A stretch of DNA of 64,000 nt. Origin: Roridomyces roridus. Lineage: Eukaryota; Basidiomycota; Agaricomycetes; Agaricales; Mycenaceae. Location of the stretch: positions 186,001-250,000 of the forward strand of contig JARKIF010000042.1 of assembly GCA_029378245.1 (NCBI GenBank). Direction: 5' to 3'. This document shows positions 35,831-47,356 of the stretch, piece by piece (positions within the stretch are counted from its first letter, which is position 1; every line of letters begins with the position of its first letter). Under the pieces are notes generated by a model. That model had not been told where the DNA came from. It made no database searches and saw only the letters and a program-made list of their open reading frames with translations. The position numbers and the translations under genes are program-made.

Positions 35831-36857
35831 CTAGTTTTGATTTTGGAGCTCTCGGCGCTCTTCCAGGAGATCATTCCCCCAGTCTCGGACTTCTGGGTGA
35901 CGCAGATTGGGCAGGCTGCTGTCAAAGAAGGGCTGCAGGGATACGCCATGGGCACGCTCGTATTCCAACGCTGCTAGTTTTGAGTATCACTCCGAGACAC
36001 AGATGGAATACTGCTCACCTTGTGACGCCATTTCGAACCGGTCCAGATCTTTTACAAATTTGGCCTCGGGCGTCTGTCGCTCCTCGTACTCCTGCGTAAC
36101 AATCAGATCTAGACAGCTGAGATGATAGATGCCGCAAATACCTTCCACAGAGCGTGTATCTGCTGCGCAGCAGGACTATCATGCAACATATCATGTACGA
36201 TGTTATGCATCGCCGCCTGCATTCAACGTGAGGAATCCGTTGGGTACCAAGGGAACGAAGTGGGGCCAGACAGACCTCCTCGCGGCGTTTCTTTTCTTCT
36301 GCAGTAATTCCTTCACGAGGTGCAATGTCACCGACTGGGGATAGGGATTAAAAAAAGGAATTTGATGAGGAGAACGGAGCACTCACCGTGAGCTTCGGCG
36401 AGATCGTGTACCAAGCACATCATCACGCATCTGAGTGAGCGACGTCAGTCAGAAGCCACCCACATACCACTTGACCGCGTACTTGGAGACATCCAGATTC
36501 TGGTCGGTGGAGCACATCGCGAGCATGGCCATCCGATACATGTGGTCCGAGATGCTGCAAAACAACGTTACTCTCTCGAGTTGACGAGGAAGGACCATCG
36601 GACGTGCCTCTCGGGATTGGGGATCTTTCATGACGAGTGGAGTTCAAAAGAGGTGCGGCCAAATCCTTGACACGACCCACGTTGTTGTTGACCCATCCTG
36701 TGCGCTTTTGCGTCTAGAGACCGCAGGCTCGTCAAGGGGACCACGTCGACCGAGGTACTAGAACCTTGAGTTTTTCGATGAGGTGGAAGAAGGCGAGTCG
36801 GTCTTTTGAGGTATCTCCAGTTGGGTTGTACAACGGAGGGAATTCGCGGGTGGTCAT
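35831..36857 (-). CDS. HD-domain 5'-deoxynucleotidase, YGK1/HDDC2 type
   Basis: Metal-dependent phosphohydrolase that removes phosphate from deoxynucleoside monophosphates. Exons from ATG 36857 give FFHLIEKLK, TQKRTGWVNNN, IPNPESISDHMYRMAMLAMC, CVMMCLVHDLAEAHG, VGDIAPREGITAEEKKRREEAAMHNIVHDMLHDSPAAQQI, YEERQTPEAKFVKDLDRFEMASQALEYERAHG and LQPFFDSSLPNLRHPEVRDWGNDLLEERRELQNQN. The HD metal ligands are seen as SDHMYR and VHDLAE, with the later DLDRFEM. About seven introns. The intron inside NPE|S-ISDH needs a GC-AG intron (GAG-AG|GCACGT) to keep the conserved motif. Divergent from the TPR gene, with 93 bases between the starts. Confidence 0.85.
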
Positions 36858-36950
36858 GAGAGGCAGATCTTGGGAAGAAGAAGAGAAGACAGTCTCCGCG
36901 GTCAGGTTGTGCGACAACAAACGCAACCAAATCCTTTGATTACTTTCACC

Positions 36951-39900
36951 ATGCCACCCAAAAGGCCCACAGCCGACGAGCTGAAAGCCCAAGGAAACGA
37001 GCACTTCAAGGCGGGGGATTTTTCCAAGTGAGTAATCGTATACCACCTCCAGCAAACCCCTAATCAAATGCAGAGCGTCCAAATGCTACTCTGACGCGCA
37101 AAAACTGGACCCTAAAAGTTCTGTATACCCCTCGAATCTAAGCGCTGCTTTATTCGAAGAAGGCGACTACCTTTCTTGTATATCGGCCATCGACCGTTGG
37201 TGGCGACTCTACAGACCCGCCGATTTTGAAGAAAATCCGCTTGGACCGGATTCACGCGTTTCGCTTAGACTAGCCGGGCGTCTAGCAAAAGCACTCGGGC
37301 ATGCCGTGCGCAATGGCTCCCTCTCGACGCTGCGCCTGCACGACCTTCGTGATACCATTGCTGAACTCCGGATCGTCTCCGCGGCTGTGGATGGCGCACC
37401 GTCTCTTGAGTGGGATGTCATTGACGACGTCGTCGGTCGGCATGAGAAGGCTGCCGAGGCGCGAACGCGATTTTCGACGCTGCCCATCTTCCGAAAGAGC
37501 GTGTAAGTCTATCGAAGAGCCTAAAGCACAACGCTGACACTTGAATAGCAAGCCATACATGACCTACTTTACTGTGTGTCGCGTCACCGCAAGAGTATCT
37601 TGAACCTGACTCGTACTTTAGATCGGTCAAGATCCACTCATGTCACTTGTCGATGACTGGGGCCCTGACCGCTTGAACGCACCAATCCAAGCCGAGAGCA
37701 TATTCAGGGACGAAAATCAGACACTTGCTTTTCTTTAGGCGGAGTGGGAGACGGTACGCAGCCCATGCTTTCCCCAGTCCACGCTGACACCTATTAGCAC
37801 GCCACGTCTACAGCACCCTCGTCGGAGTACACCGATTCCATCGCAAACTGGGCAAGAAACGACAGACTGCATTACGAGTGCATTTTACCCTTTTGGACAT
37901 TCACCCCGCCGCGCTTGCCCGCGATCTCTGCATGCTGATGCTCCTGAATCAAGTCATGGGGACACCTCCACAACGCGCCGAAACCCGCGCGGAAATCTTT
38001 GCCACCATGTTCTACACCTTTGCTGGGGTTGTAATGCCCGAATATTGCCACGCTCGGTGAGGACTCCCTCCGTGTTTTCTTTCACGCGGAAGCTGACTAC
38101 ATGTCTAGGCTCGAGGGTGTTATGCAAGAACTCCGAAAGATCTTCAAAGACGACGTTTCCAAGCTTCCAAGCTGGATTAACGTCAACTCGGGCGCGGTCC
38201 ACAAGATGGACGCGATACTCAAACTCTGGCTGACAGTCCCGCGACAGTGGAGTACCGAAAGTGTGCTTTCCATGCACGCACCTTCATCTCCCTCGGATGC
38301 ACTCGCGTTCTTGAGCAGCGCTGGCGGCGTCTCTGCGGATTATAAAGCACATACAGAAGGACGAGTCGCTTCTCACCGGCAGAAGATTGAAATGATGATA
38401 GGGCAGATGACGCCTCAGCAGCGGCGCAATTCGGGCTTTGAACCACCGCCGAAAACCGCGTCTGCACAGGCAAAGAAGGAGTTTGATGCCCAGAAGGAAC
38501 GGATGGTGGATATGGTGCGTGGCTTGATTTGTCCTTTTAGTCTCTCTCCAACTCGTCGCAGATGCTTGCAAACATTCTCAATGACGATGGGAATATGTGG
38601 ATGGAACGTATTTGGTACGAGGAATTCAAGAGCTTCGTTCCGCCCAGCGAGTTGTGGTCAAGACACCCCGGGATGGAGAACTTCAAGTTGCTGGACTCGC
38701 TCGACAAGACCCGCGTGGACCGGTCAGGTTTTGGAACCGTGAGTACGGGCTTATATTAGACATCATCCAATTTTGAGCCTTCCTTCAGGTCAGGGAGCAT
38801 ATCATCAAAACGTGGAGGCCAAATTCGACGCTCTTTGTACGTCCCCATTCCGCTCCTCTCTTCGTCATACTCAACACCATATAGGGTCCAGATAAACCCC
38901 CAAACTTCCAAAACCTCAACTCGTTCGAAGCGCCCGGACAAATCGACAAATTCAATCACCGAATGGGTATCAGCTCGACCGACTCGAATGACAAGCCAGA
39001 CGCGCCTGCTTACACCAACTTTGTCGATCTATTCAGCAAGGTCGCAGATGCTGTGAAAGCGCTCAAGAATCAGGTCACGCTGGAGATTTTGTGCGGGGAG
39101 CTCACGCAAGAGTTGTCCAAGATGCTGTTGGGATGTGATCACACGAGGCCGGCGAGCTTTCCGCGTACGTATCAGCGTGGGCATCTCAGTAATATCCCGT
39201 GCGTAGTCAAAGTTTGGAGGTGGAACGATTGCTTATTGAGCATAGGGATTACACGCATGGGACTTTGAACAAGATCATATACGCGCTTCCAGTCGTCGAA
39301 GAAGCATCTTCGAATTGCTTCCTCAACACGGGAGTCTGGTCCAACGACGATGAGTTCATTCACACGTACACCCTCCTCAAGCCGTCGGACATAAACAAGT
39401 ACTTGGGTTGTCGAATCATCAGTAAAGACGCGATGCATGGTACTGTCATTCTCCGTCGCCAGGAACAGACTCCTGTGCCCTTGAGCAGGCTGGCTTCGCG
39501 TGTCGAGTTGATCACGTGGCTGACCCGCGTCTTGCTGTACACTGTCCTCCCGAGCTCAGCCCAGCAAGGTCCATTCCGCGTCCGGCTCCCCAACAACCTG
39601 GTCGCATTCGTGGCGCTCCTCATGCACCTCTCCAGTATCGGGTACCCCGGGCATTGGCTGGGCGAGTTCTTGCAGAACGTCCTCGAGGGACGGCTGACGA
39701 CGGACATTGCTCCGTATGCTGCTAAATTTCCCATCCCGGTTTCCGATATGACCAGACGGGTTGCGAGACGGGTTGTACGCCTGGACCCCTGGGTCGTGGA
39801 GCTCGAAACCATCCTCGCGACGGGGCTGCACGGGATTACGTTCCATGTATCTCTTCCTCGCAAGGACTTTGAGGTGTTGAGTCATACGGACATTGCGATG

Positions 39901-40371
39901 TTTGAAGCGACGGTAGATTCTTCGGACCCTTGGCTGGCCATGAGCCACATGATGGGGTCGAACCCACAGCCGGTGGAAGACCCGGTTGTTTGTCTTCTGT
40001 TTTACAAGACTTCGCTCAAATTGTCTGCCAACGGGGTCATCGCGAGGTTGCCTGACCTTGTGAACGGCGGGACGCGGGGGCAGGAACTCTGTGGATCGGT
40101 GTTTGTGTTGACGGCGCTGGAGGCGTTTGATGTTCCTACGGTCCGGTGGAGGATCAGCAAAGCGCGTGCAGCTCGAATGAGGGAGGAGGGGTGGATGATG
40201 GTTGCTTACCGCGCGGACGAAGCTGCATCGAGTCAGTTTTTCACCTTTTCTTTGCACACATTCGCTCACTGACACCTGTTCTCCTGCCTAGTTACCACCC
40301 CTGTCCCTGCCGCAAAATGGAGAGATGTCTCGTTTGATTCCGCTTACCTTGACGGACTGGACATTGATTGA
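36951..40371 (+). CDS. TPR and DUF4470 domain protein
   Basis: Starts MPPKRPTADELKAQGNEHFKAGDFSK, a TPR-type helix pair continued by ASKCYSDAQKLDPKSSVYPSNLSAALFEEGDY. The middle has GGVGDARHVYSTLVGV and RVHFTLLDIHPAALARDLCMLMLLNQ, the hallmark of DUF4470, a domain related to the N-terminus of dynein axonemal assembly factor 3. The large C-terminal exon (about 39200-40230) codes for a conserved-looking region of roughly 340 residues without a known domain, and the protein ends KWRDVSFDSAYLDGLDID. At least nine introns. DUF4470 proteins are greatly expanded in mushrooms, which have no cilia; the role is unknown, perhaps as a co-chaperone. Confidence 0.75.
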
Positions 40372-40726
40372 GTCTGGCCAAGAACAACTACATGTATATG
40401 TACAATACTACCATCTTGAATACCTCATCGTATTAGTAGAAATCGGGGTATCCTATTTTGCGCCCCTATCTGAGATCTCGGTCGATTGATTTGCGTTTGA
40501 TGTGACCTAATCTTCTCTTGCTTTTTCATTGCTTTTTCACCCCACTACTTCCACCGACGCTCTCTCTCTCCATTTCTACGCTTTTTCAGGCTTTTTCGCT
40601 GAGCTCCATACGAGTCGCACGGGTCAGTGCACCTGCATACTCGCGTATCTCGGGCCCTGATCCCCGGTACCGAATGTCAAATGAATAGACCACCTTCACC
40701 TCCACCATGTACCCTTCAGTCCCACA
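40372..40726. other. Intergenic gap, promoter of the rhodopsin-like gene
   Basis: About 350 bases. It holds the 3' UTR of the TPR/DUF4470 gene and the promoter of the next plus-strand gene. Two GCTTTTTCA words lie at 40520-40550 and another near 40585. No TATA box is clear. Confidence 0.5.
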
Positions 40727-41955
40727 ATGATAGACCCTCAGGACCCACTCATAGAGCTAAAAAGTGCGTACTCTTTCTTCTCTTGCGTCGGTCCTTCTGA
40801 CTTGTTCAACCAGTTACGAGTGCAACATGCAGTTTTCTCGCACTGGGGACATCGGTGTATCGGTAAGAACTTCATATCCCTCCTTCCCTATCCATATCCC
40901 TTACTTTTCTAGAATATTCAAACGCCGGGACAGGTTTTGGGCGGATGATGCTTGGGTCCTCTTCGCCTCGCTTGCGCTTGTCGCGCAAATCGTGGCCGTA
41001 TTTCTACATGTCAGGAACCCGCGTCCACCGACCCTTTATTCATCCATTCCTGACTGTACTCTCCCAGGTACCGATCCCCAACAATTTGTCCCAGACAACA
41101 CGCGTTGCGGGTGCGTCGACTGTTCGTTGTTCGGCTCCCCAGCTGAATCCCAGCAGTGTACTATCTAATGGCCATGACTTTTTACGTGGTTATATGGGCC
41201 TCCCGGCTCAGCATCCTATTCAGCATCATGCGAATAGAGTCTTCGCAGGTCAGAAAACGGCGCCTAGCTTGGGTCGCATACGCTTTCGTGCTGGCCGTGC
41301 TCTTCTTCATCGCCCAACTCCTCTGGTCATGCGAACCCGAGCCCTCATGGAAGAATGCCCCCAATCCCCAGTGCAAGTTGACAATCGAGGTCGCAGTCTG
41401 TCAGCTCGTTAGTAAGTGTGTTAAGACACCTCAGCAGAACGCTGATCACTTGGAACAGCGGATGTGATAGCAGATGCAATTCTGCTCTTCGCCCCATTCC
41501 CTCTATTCAACAGCCTAGCAGACAAGTCACTGCGCTGGAAACTCACGCTGATATTCTCGACTTGCGTGGTGACGACTATCGTATCCCTCGTCCACGCAGT
41601 TCTCATTCTCCGCAACGGCGGCGTCAAAGTCGTCATTGCCGCTCTGGTCGAAGACGCCCTAAGCCTCCTCGTAGCCAACATCCCCGTCGTCATAACCACC
41701 CTCTTCAACGTCTTTAACGATAACGACGCAGACACGTCCTATATTTTCAGCAGCTCGTGGTTCAGCGGGCCCCGAACGACACAGCGCACGGGGTTGATGC
41801 TCACGCTAGGAAGCCGAGTGGCCGCTTCCGACGTAGACACATCCGTATCCTCCGTGGCTTGGAATACCGACAGCAGCGAAGGAACTGCTTTGCGGACATT
41901 TTCATCCTCCAAATCACCACATACACCCACATCTTCCAATACCCTACTCTCATGA
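40727..41955 (+). CDS. Fungal rhodopsin-domain 7TM protein, right copy
   Basis: Paralog of the gene at 20452-21907. Starts MIDPQDPLIELKS. After introns come NMQFSRTGDIGVS, RIFKRRDRFWADDAWVLFASLALVAQIVAVFLHV (the typical R-x-W-x-DDA start of TM2 in this family), YYLMAMTFYVVIWASRLSILFSIMRI, RRLAWVAYAFVLAVLFFIAQLLWSCEP, CQL, ADAILLFAPFPLFNSLADKSLRWKLTLIFSTCVVTTIVSLVHAVLILRNGGVKVVIAALVEDALSLLVANIPVVITTLFNVF and a Ser/Thr-rich tail. Seven hydrophobic segments can be counted. It probably sits in the plasma membrane; family members are poorly characterised. Convergent with the RS-rich gene, with only 59 bases between the stops. Confidence 0.75.
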
Positions 41956-42014
41956 TATCGTGCACTGCGTAACTTGTATCATACTGGAATGTATATATAT
42001 CTATCTGGTCCTGA

Positions 42015-45000
42015 TCATCCGTCATGCTGGTTTGGAGTCTCCGGGTCATTGGAGGCCGACTGTGGCCCCTCTGGGTCATCCGGCTTGCTACCTGCCGAGC
42101 TCGAGTTTTCCTGCACTTCAGGCCGTACGCCCAAACTAATCGCATAATCAGGCCCACTCTCCTCAGACGGATCATCCAGCGGCACCAATGTCACTTCCAT
42201 ATTCCGTGGATGGAAGTACCGCTCGTTCCACAATGCGATAAACTCACGGACCGTTTGCGGTGATCCCGAGGAGAGGTAGTGGATAGGCGGTGGGGAAGGC
42301 GGTAGGGAAGGCGGAGGGGATCGTGAATGTGAACGCGAGCGTGAGCGTGGCACGGGATGGGGATAGCTGGGTGAGAAGGAGGATCGTGAGCGGGGACGTG
42401 ACGGGCGCGAGCAGTGGCGAACCAACAAGCGTGGTGGTGAGCGTGAGCGTGAACGTCGTGGTGTTGGCCCGGGATAGCTGCATGAGAAGGAGGATCGTGA
42501 GCGTGAACGTGAACGTGGCACAGGATGGGGATAGCTGGACGAGAAGGAGGATCCTGAAGACGAGAGAGAAAGTGCACGAGTAAGAGCGGTGCAATTCGCA
42601 CGCTCCAAGTCTGGACCAACCGCACCAGAGGGCGCAGGGAGCACTGTTGCGGACTGTACATCTCCATAAGAAGAAGATGAATGAGACGACGACGACGTTG
42701 GATTAATCCCCGCCAACTGCACATTGCCACCACGGTCCGGCAAAGGCGTGTCAGGTCGCGCTGGTGGTAGTAGCGTATACGCAGGAAGATCTGCATCAGC
42801 CTCGGCATCTCCACGGCTCAGTCCCAACCGCCCGTTCCAAGCGTTCGAGATATCCTAGACAGTAGATCAGTCAGCCATATTCAGCACAACAAGTACAACT
42901 GACCAGTACGAATCGATTCAGATCCTCCGTCTCGATTGTCGGCGCCCACGGTGTAGGGAGCAGGCGAGCCTCGACATTGTGGTATCCCAATCGCATAACA
43001 TTGAACGCTTCATCACCCGGGGGTCGTGATACCGGAATGGAGGGTTTGAAGAATGCAGGAGGAGGCGTCGTGCGGGGCGCATCAGAGTATACTTTAGTGA
43101 ACCCGTCCGTCGTGGGCAATCCTACGGGCACCTGGATAACGACAGGCCTAGGTGAATGCCGGCCAGCTGAAGTAACGGTACGAGTTTTGAGGGCCTTGCG
43201 GCTCGAACTCAAGGATCGAGACGGAGCCACTTTGATTGGCCCGGACGTATAATTCGGTCGATCCAAAGGATGATCGGGGGGATATCTCGATATCCCAGAG
43301 TAAGAAGAATGAGGCCGAGACGGGACAGGGTACACATGCCCAGGGTAAGACTCTGGCCGAGACGCGCCGTGAGCCTCCCTGCTCCACTGATTCATTTGAC
43401 GCGTCCACTCCGGGTCAGGGGCGGGACCGGGAACGGGATAGGGCTGAGGCGCACCGCCGTAAACCTCTCTGCTCCACTGATTCACTCGACGCATCCACTC
43501 TCGGTCCAGAGGGTCTCCATAGCGATGGAACGTCTGGACAATGAGGACAAAGTACATCAGGCCGAGGGAGAAGACGGTGGTAAGCGCGATTCGGATGCCG
43601 AGCGCAGCGTGTGGGGATAAGACAACGTCGGTGGGACTGTTGGTGGCCCCCGTCAGCCATATAAAGGACATGATGCACACAAGGAACAAAATCATGGCCC
43701 TGTTGAAGGAGGTCAGTCGCGTACAGGAGGAATGGAAAGTCACTGACCAGGCTAACCATACTGTCGGCTTGAAACAGGTCAATATGAATTCAGTCGTCTG
43801 AGAAGAGCAACTCACCATCGCGAGCATTACCCACACATTCCACCAAATACTGGCCGTACTTTTTTGTGCTTCCTGTGTGCACATTGAGTAAAATCGACGA
43901 GCAGAGAAGATGGATAATACCTCTGCAAAGCTACTCGCTTTATACATTTTGCGCATTGACCCAAACCGAATGATGTAAATACAGCCATACAAAAGACTCA
44001 TCAGTGCACAGATCAACGAAAACAGCGCCGAAGTGCGTGTGATCGGGTGAGACGCCGAGTCGATTTGAAGCATCGTGAGGATGGCCCTTGGAGGGAAAAA
44101 ATGAGGATTGAAAGCACAACCAAGAAAGGAAAGCAACTCACGACATCAATAAAACCGACACGATATTCAGCGTCTGCCACTCGCTCATCAAATCATCGAT
44201 AAAATTGTCCCAATTCGACCGGAAGATGAGCAAACTGCGAGGGAGGGGCTCCGCGTTGGCGCTGGGCATTTGAATGAACGTCGTCGGCCATTTGGGATGC
44301 TCTGGCTCGGCTGGATTCTGATTCCACTGCTCTGCCTTGGCTCGTGCCATCCTCTTGATATCAGGTAAACTGAGCTGCGCATCCTCGAAGATACGAGTGA
44401 CCCGAGTGAAGTACATGGATGGAATGCGAAGCAGGAAATGCAGGTAGAGTTGTCGGGGAACAACATCGAGGAGGAATATGAATGTGAAAAGGATGATGTC
44501 TTGAATCTTGTCGTTGAAGCTGCTCGCGGTGCTGGTCGTCACCGGGGAAGGTAGTGATGAGAAGCTTTGCTCGTATTTGACATCAGAGCCCGGCGTGTAA
44601 AGAGGGATTACTGGTGGTACATCCATCCTCGCCTTCTTCTCGGGATTGGTACCATTCCACGTCTGAGCCGGTCTATGTGAGTCGATCACAGGACTATGGG
44701 AGTGTCGGCTGTGTGGCTTGATTACTGGTGACGACGCATGCCATGAGGGGCTTCGACTGCGTGACCAACTAGCAACTATTATCGGACTCCGACGAGCCCT
44801 TGCACCACTGCGTGACCGACGTGACCTCGCAGGAAGTATGACCGGAGGCTGAGGGGCTGGAGAGCGAGTTCGCGAACGACCTCGCGACCGTGAACGTGAT
44901 AGACGACAAAGTATTGTCGCACGGAATGGAGAACGACTCCGCGACCGACGAGACCTCGTAGGAAAATGCCCGGGGACTGGAGAGCGACTCCTCGGCGAAC

Positions 45001-46313
45001 GAGACCGATGACTATGACCAGTTCCAATTATTACTGGAGGTGCATTGTACTGCCTTGGAGAGCGACTTCGCGAGCGAGACCGATGACTATGACCAATTAT
45101 TACTGGAGGTGCATTGTAGTGCCTTGGAGAGCGACTTCGCGAGCGAGAGCGACGACTATGAGTAGGAACTATGATCGGCTCCTGAGAATAGGCTGGAGAG
45201 CGACTCCGCGCACGAGACCTCGTAGCAGATGCGACTGGGTACCGATAATAGGCTGGAGAGCGACTCCGCCGCGAACGAGACCTCTGTCTCACGAACACTG
45301 GCGAGTGAGAACGACTCCGACTCGGACTGCGGCTCTGATGATGTTGGGCTGGCGGTTGAATAACAACAGTAGCAGGAGGCGGCGTTCGATGCCCGTGCGA
45401 GCTGCTTGAGCGGCTGCTTATGCTACTGGCAGCCATGCTGAGAGACGGAGACGCCTGTCGAGCAGAAGGTAATGAAGGCGACGACGATCTGGTTGGCGGG
45501 ACTATCACAGGAGAGCGACTGCGACTGCGATGGGACCTCGAACGCCGTTCTGCAGGTCGATACCATGCATGCGAAGAGCTAGGTGGAGCTATGGTTGGTG
45601 GTGGGCCCGTGACTATGGGCTGGGAGAAAAGCGGCCCCGAAGGAACGGGCCCCGCAATCGTTACAATACGCTGGGAGGACGAACGACTGCGTGATCGCTC
45701 TTGCCGCCGCCGTCGCTGGTGACGACCGGGAGAGGATGAACTCGAACTACGCGCATGAGCGATGTACACCGGGGACCGAGAACGCCCACGACTTCGACTC
45801 CTCGACCGAATATGAGGGTAGTGCATGGGCGCAGAGTGTGGTTGCGGTATTTCTACGACGGTGGGGAGCATCGTAGGCAGAGCATTGTCCCGGCATCGTC
45901 ACAGTTGTTGGACGACGCGGGCTGGGAGAATGCCTGGGGGGAACAAATGGCGTGTAAACAGGCCCTTGTTGCGCCGGAGGATACCACGGTCCAGGGAATG
46001 GCTGGGTCGGGACTGGAGGCGGATAGGGCATATACACAATCGGCGGCGACGGCGGATATTGGGCCTGCACCGCTGGACGCTTCGAGCGACCCCACCGACC
46101 CTTCTTCTCGAACGGGTTGACCGCTACGAAGGGCTGCTCGGGAGCCTGGGGAGCATAGTTCGCAGTGGGCCGATTTGGATCCGGCAAGGGTACACTCCAA
46201 GGCTGCTGCTGCTGAAGGCGGGGGCCACTGGAGGTGTAATACGCAGCTGGAGGTCCTTCCGTAGCGCGTCTTTCCGGTCGCAGGAATGTCGATCTTCTCT
46301 TGGTTCGCTCCAT
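42015..46313 (-). CDS. RS-rich multipass membrane protein, right copy
   Basis: Paralog of 16960-20235 with the same order: MERTKRRSTFLRPERRA, EQPFVAVNPFEKKGRWGR, a proline-rich part, a very long Arg/Ser region (residues about 150-430), the core FNDKIQDIILFTFIFLLDVVPRQLYLHFLLRIPSMYFTRVTRIFEDAQLSLPDIKRMARAKAEQW, AILTMLQIDSAS, ALMSLLYGCIYIIRFGSMRKMYKASSFAE, EAQKSTASIWWNVWVMLAM, PTVWLAWS, AMILFLVCIMSFIWLTG, and a C-terminal region with a second RS block before EFIALWNERYFHPRNMEVTLVPLDD. Several introns happen to be open in frame. Near 45875-45925 the N-terminal frame shifts by one base relative to PTVVEIPQPH with no usable acceptor between, so the copy may be frame-broken or the sequence may have an error. 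Confidence 0.65.
42310..42560 (-). repeat. Coding minisatellite in the C-terminal RS block
   Basis: On the minus strand about four units code for variants of SYPHPVPRSRSRSRS, SYPGPTPRRSRSRSPPR and SYPHPVPRSRSRSHSRS, separated by short linkers such as SSFS. The unit is about 60-80 bp. The left paralog lacks this block, so it expanded after the duplication. Confidence 0.6.
44960..45250 (-). repeat. Coding minisatellite in the N-terminal RS region
   Basis: Units of about 66-72 bp code for SRSRSPRHYNAPPVIIG, SRSRSPRQYNAPPVIIGTG, SHRSRSPRSRSPVPGH and similar. They are near-identical at the DNA level (GCGACTTCGCGAGCGAGA, GACTATGA, TGGAGGTGCATTGTA). Absent from the left paralog. Confidence 0.65.
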
Positions 46314-46634
46314 GGGTCGTGAGTGACAGGATTTCTGGGAGAGAATCGCGTCACAGCGGCCAGAGAGAAATCGCTGGAAAACGAACTTGTTTACGCCGAC
46401 GGGCGCCAATCACAATCTTGACTCGGTAAACAGACTAGCGTGTCCGAAGCTGTGCGAGGCGGCCAGGATGAGGGCAACCTCTGGCAAGCAGGCAATCGGG
46501 GATGTCGGGACATTATCGAGTGGAGGATGAGTCGGAGAGCACCGCATCACAGGACTAAACAAACGCGTCGCGTGAAAATGGAAATCTTCTTCCTATTAAT
46601 GTCTACAGTCTAATACTACAATTAAATCCTGATA
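46314..46634. other. Short gap upstream of the RS-rich gene
   Basis: It contains the promoter of the minus-strand RS-rich gene and the 3' UTR of the next minus-strand gene. Nothing distinctive is seen; part of the sequence upstream of the start resembles the corresponding region before 16960 (GATTGGTAAGATT against the complement of CAATCTTGACTCGGTAAACAG). Confidence 0.4.
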
Positions 46635-47356
46635 CTAAGGGTAACGCGTGGCATATCTACTACTCGTCAACGTCCAAATCGAGGGCTCGTACCCAGTCGT
46701 TGGCGATTTGGCCTGGTCCAAATCGCCATTGGACTCGGGTATTGTGACCGCCACTGGCAGGGTGAACGCGGCAGGTGGGAGAACAGTGACGAACTGGGGC
46801 GAAGGGGTAGTACTGAAGCGTCTCCTCCTCCGACACAAAAACCAGAATGTCCCTGCACCAACGAGGAGTAGGAATACGAGCCCGCCCAGAACGCCACCTG
46901 CGATCTCCCCGGCATGAGATTGCGATCCTCCTCGCTGAGCCGGCTGGCTTGTTTCGCCAGCATTGTCCTGTGCCGCCGTTTGCGTGCTCGTGGGGGTTGA
47001 GTCGATAGCAGAGGCAGATGGCGACCCTGTCTCGGTGAGCAAGACGGTAATCTCTCTGGTGCCAGTGATCGCAGTGGTGGAGCTCGAACTCGACGGCGCG
47101 ACAGAGATCCTTGTCCAAGCGGGTGGAGGTGGGGGAAATTGAATGGTCCTGGAAGTTGGCTGGTTTGCGGCTGGCTCGTCCTCAGAATCGTCCTCGGAAT
47201 GCTCGTCAGTACCTCCATTGTTAAGAGGGGCCGTTATGGGCGGAGGAGGGACGTCAACCTGAACAAAAGTCTATCTGTCATCTGCTCGCTGAGGACAGTT
47301 TCGGTGCGCACCACAAGAGCTCTCCGTCGTACAATTGGAAAAGAAAGCGGGGGCAT
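46635..47356 (-). CDS. Single-pass membrane protein with Ser/Thr-rich ectodomain
   Basis: Looks like the fungal Mid2/SKG6-style type I membrane proteins. A Pro/Ser/Thr-rich region (TSRTIQFPPPPPAWTRISVAPSSSSSTTAITG, TETGSPSASAIDSTPTSTQ) is followed by SHAGEIAGGVLGGLVFLLLVGAGTFWFLCRRRRR, a GG-rich TM segment with an arginine stop-transfer, and a short cytoplasmic tail ending SSRYATRYP. An intron near 47260-47310 joins RRRALV to VDVPPPPITAP in phase 0. The N-terminus is uncertain: no signal peptide was found, and the ATG at 47356 is simply the first one in frame. It interrupts the otherwise shared gene order of the right arm. Confidence 0.5.

Noticed and set aside
20452..41955. Light-driven microbial rhodopsin
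   Set aside because: The rhodopsin-like genes belong to the unrelated fungal integral-membrane family; no retinal-binding lysine motif in a seventh helix is seen.
42290..46322. Many long open frames on the strand opposite the RS-rich gene
   Set aside because: They are by-products of repetitive Arg/Ser codons; none has a recognisable domain.
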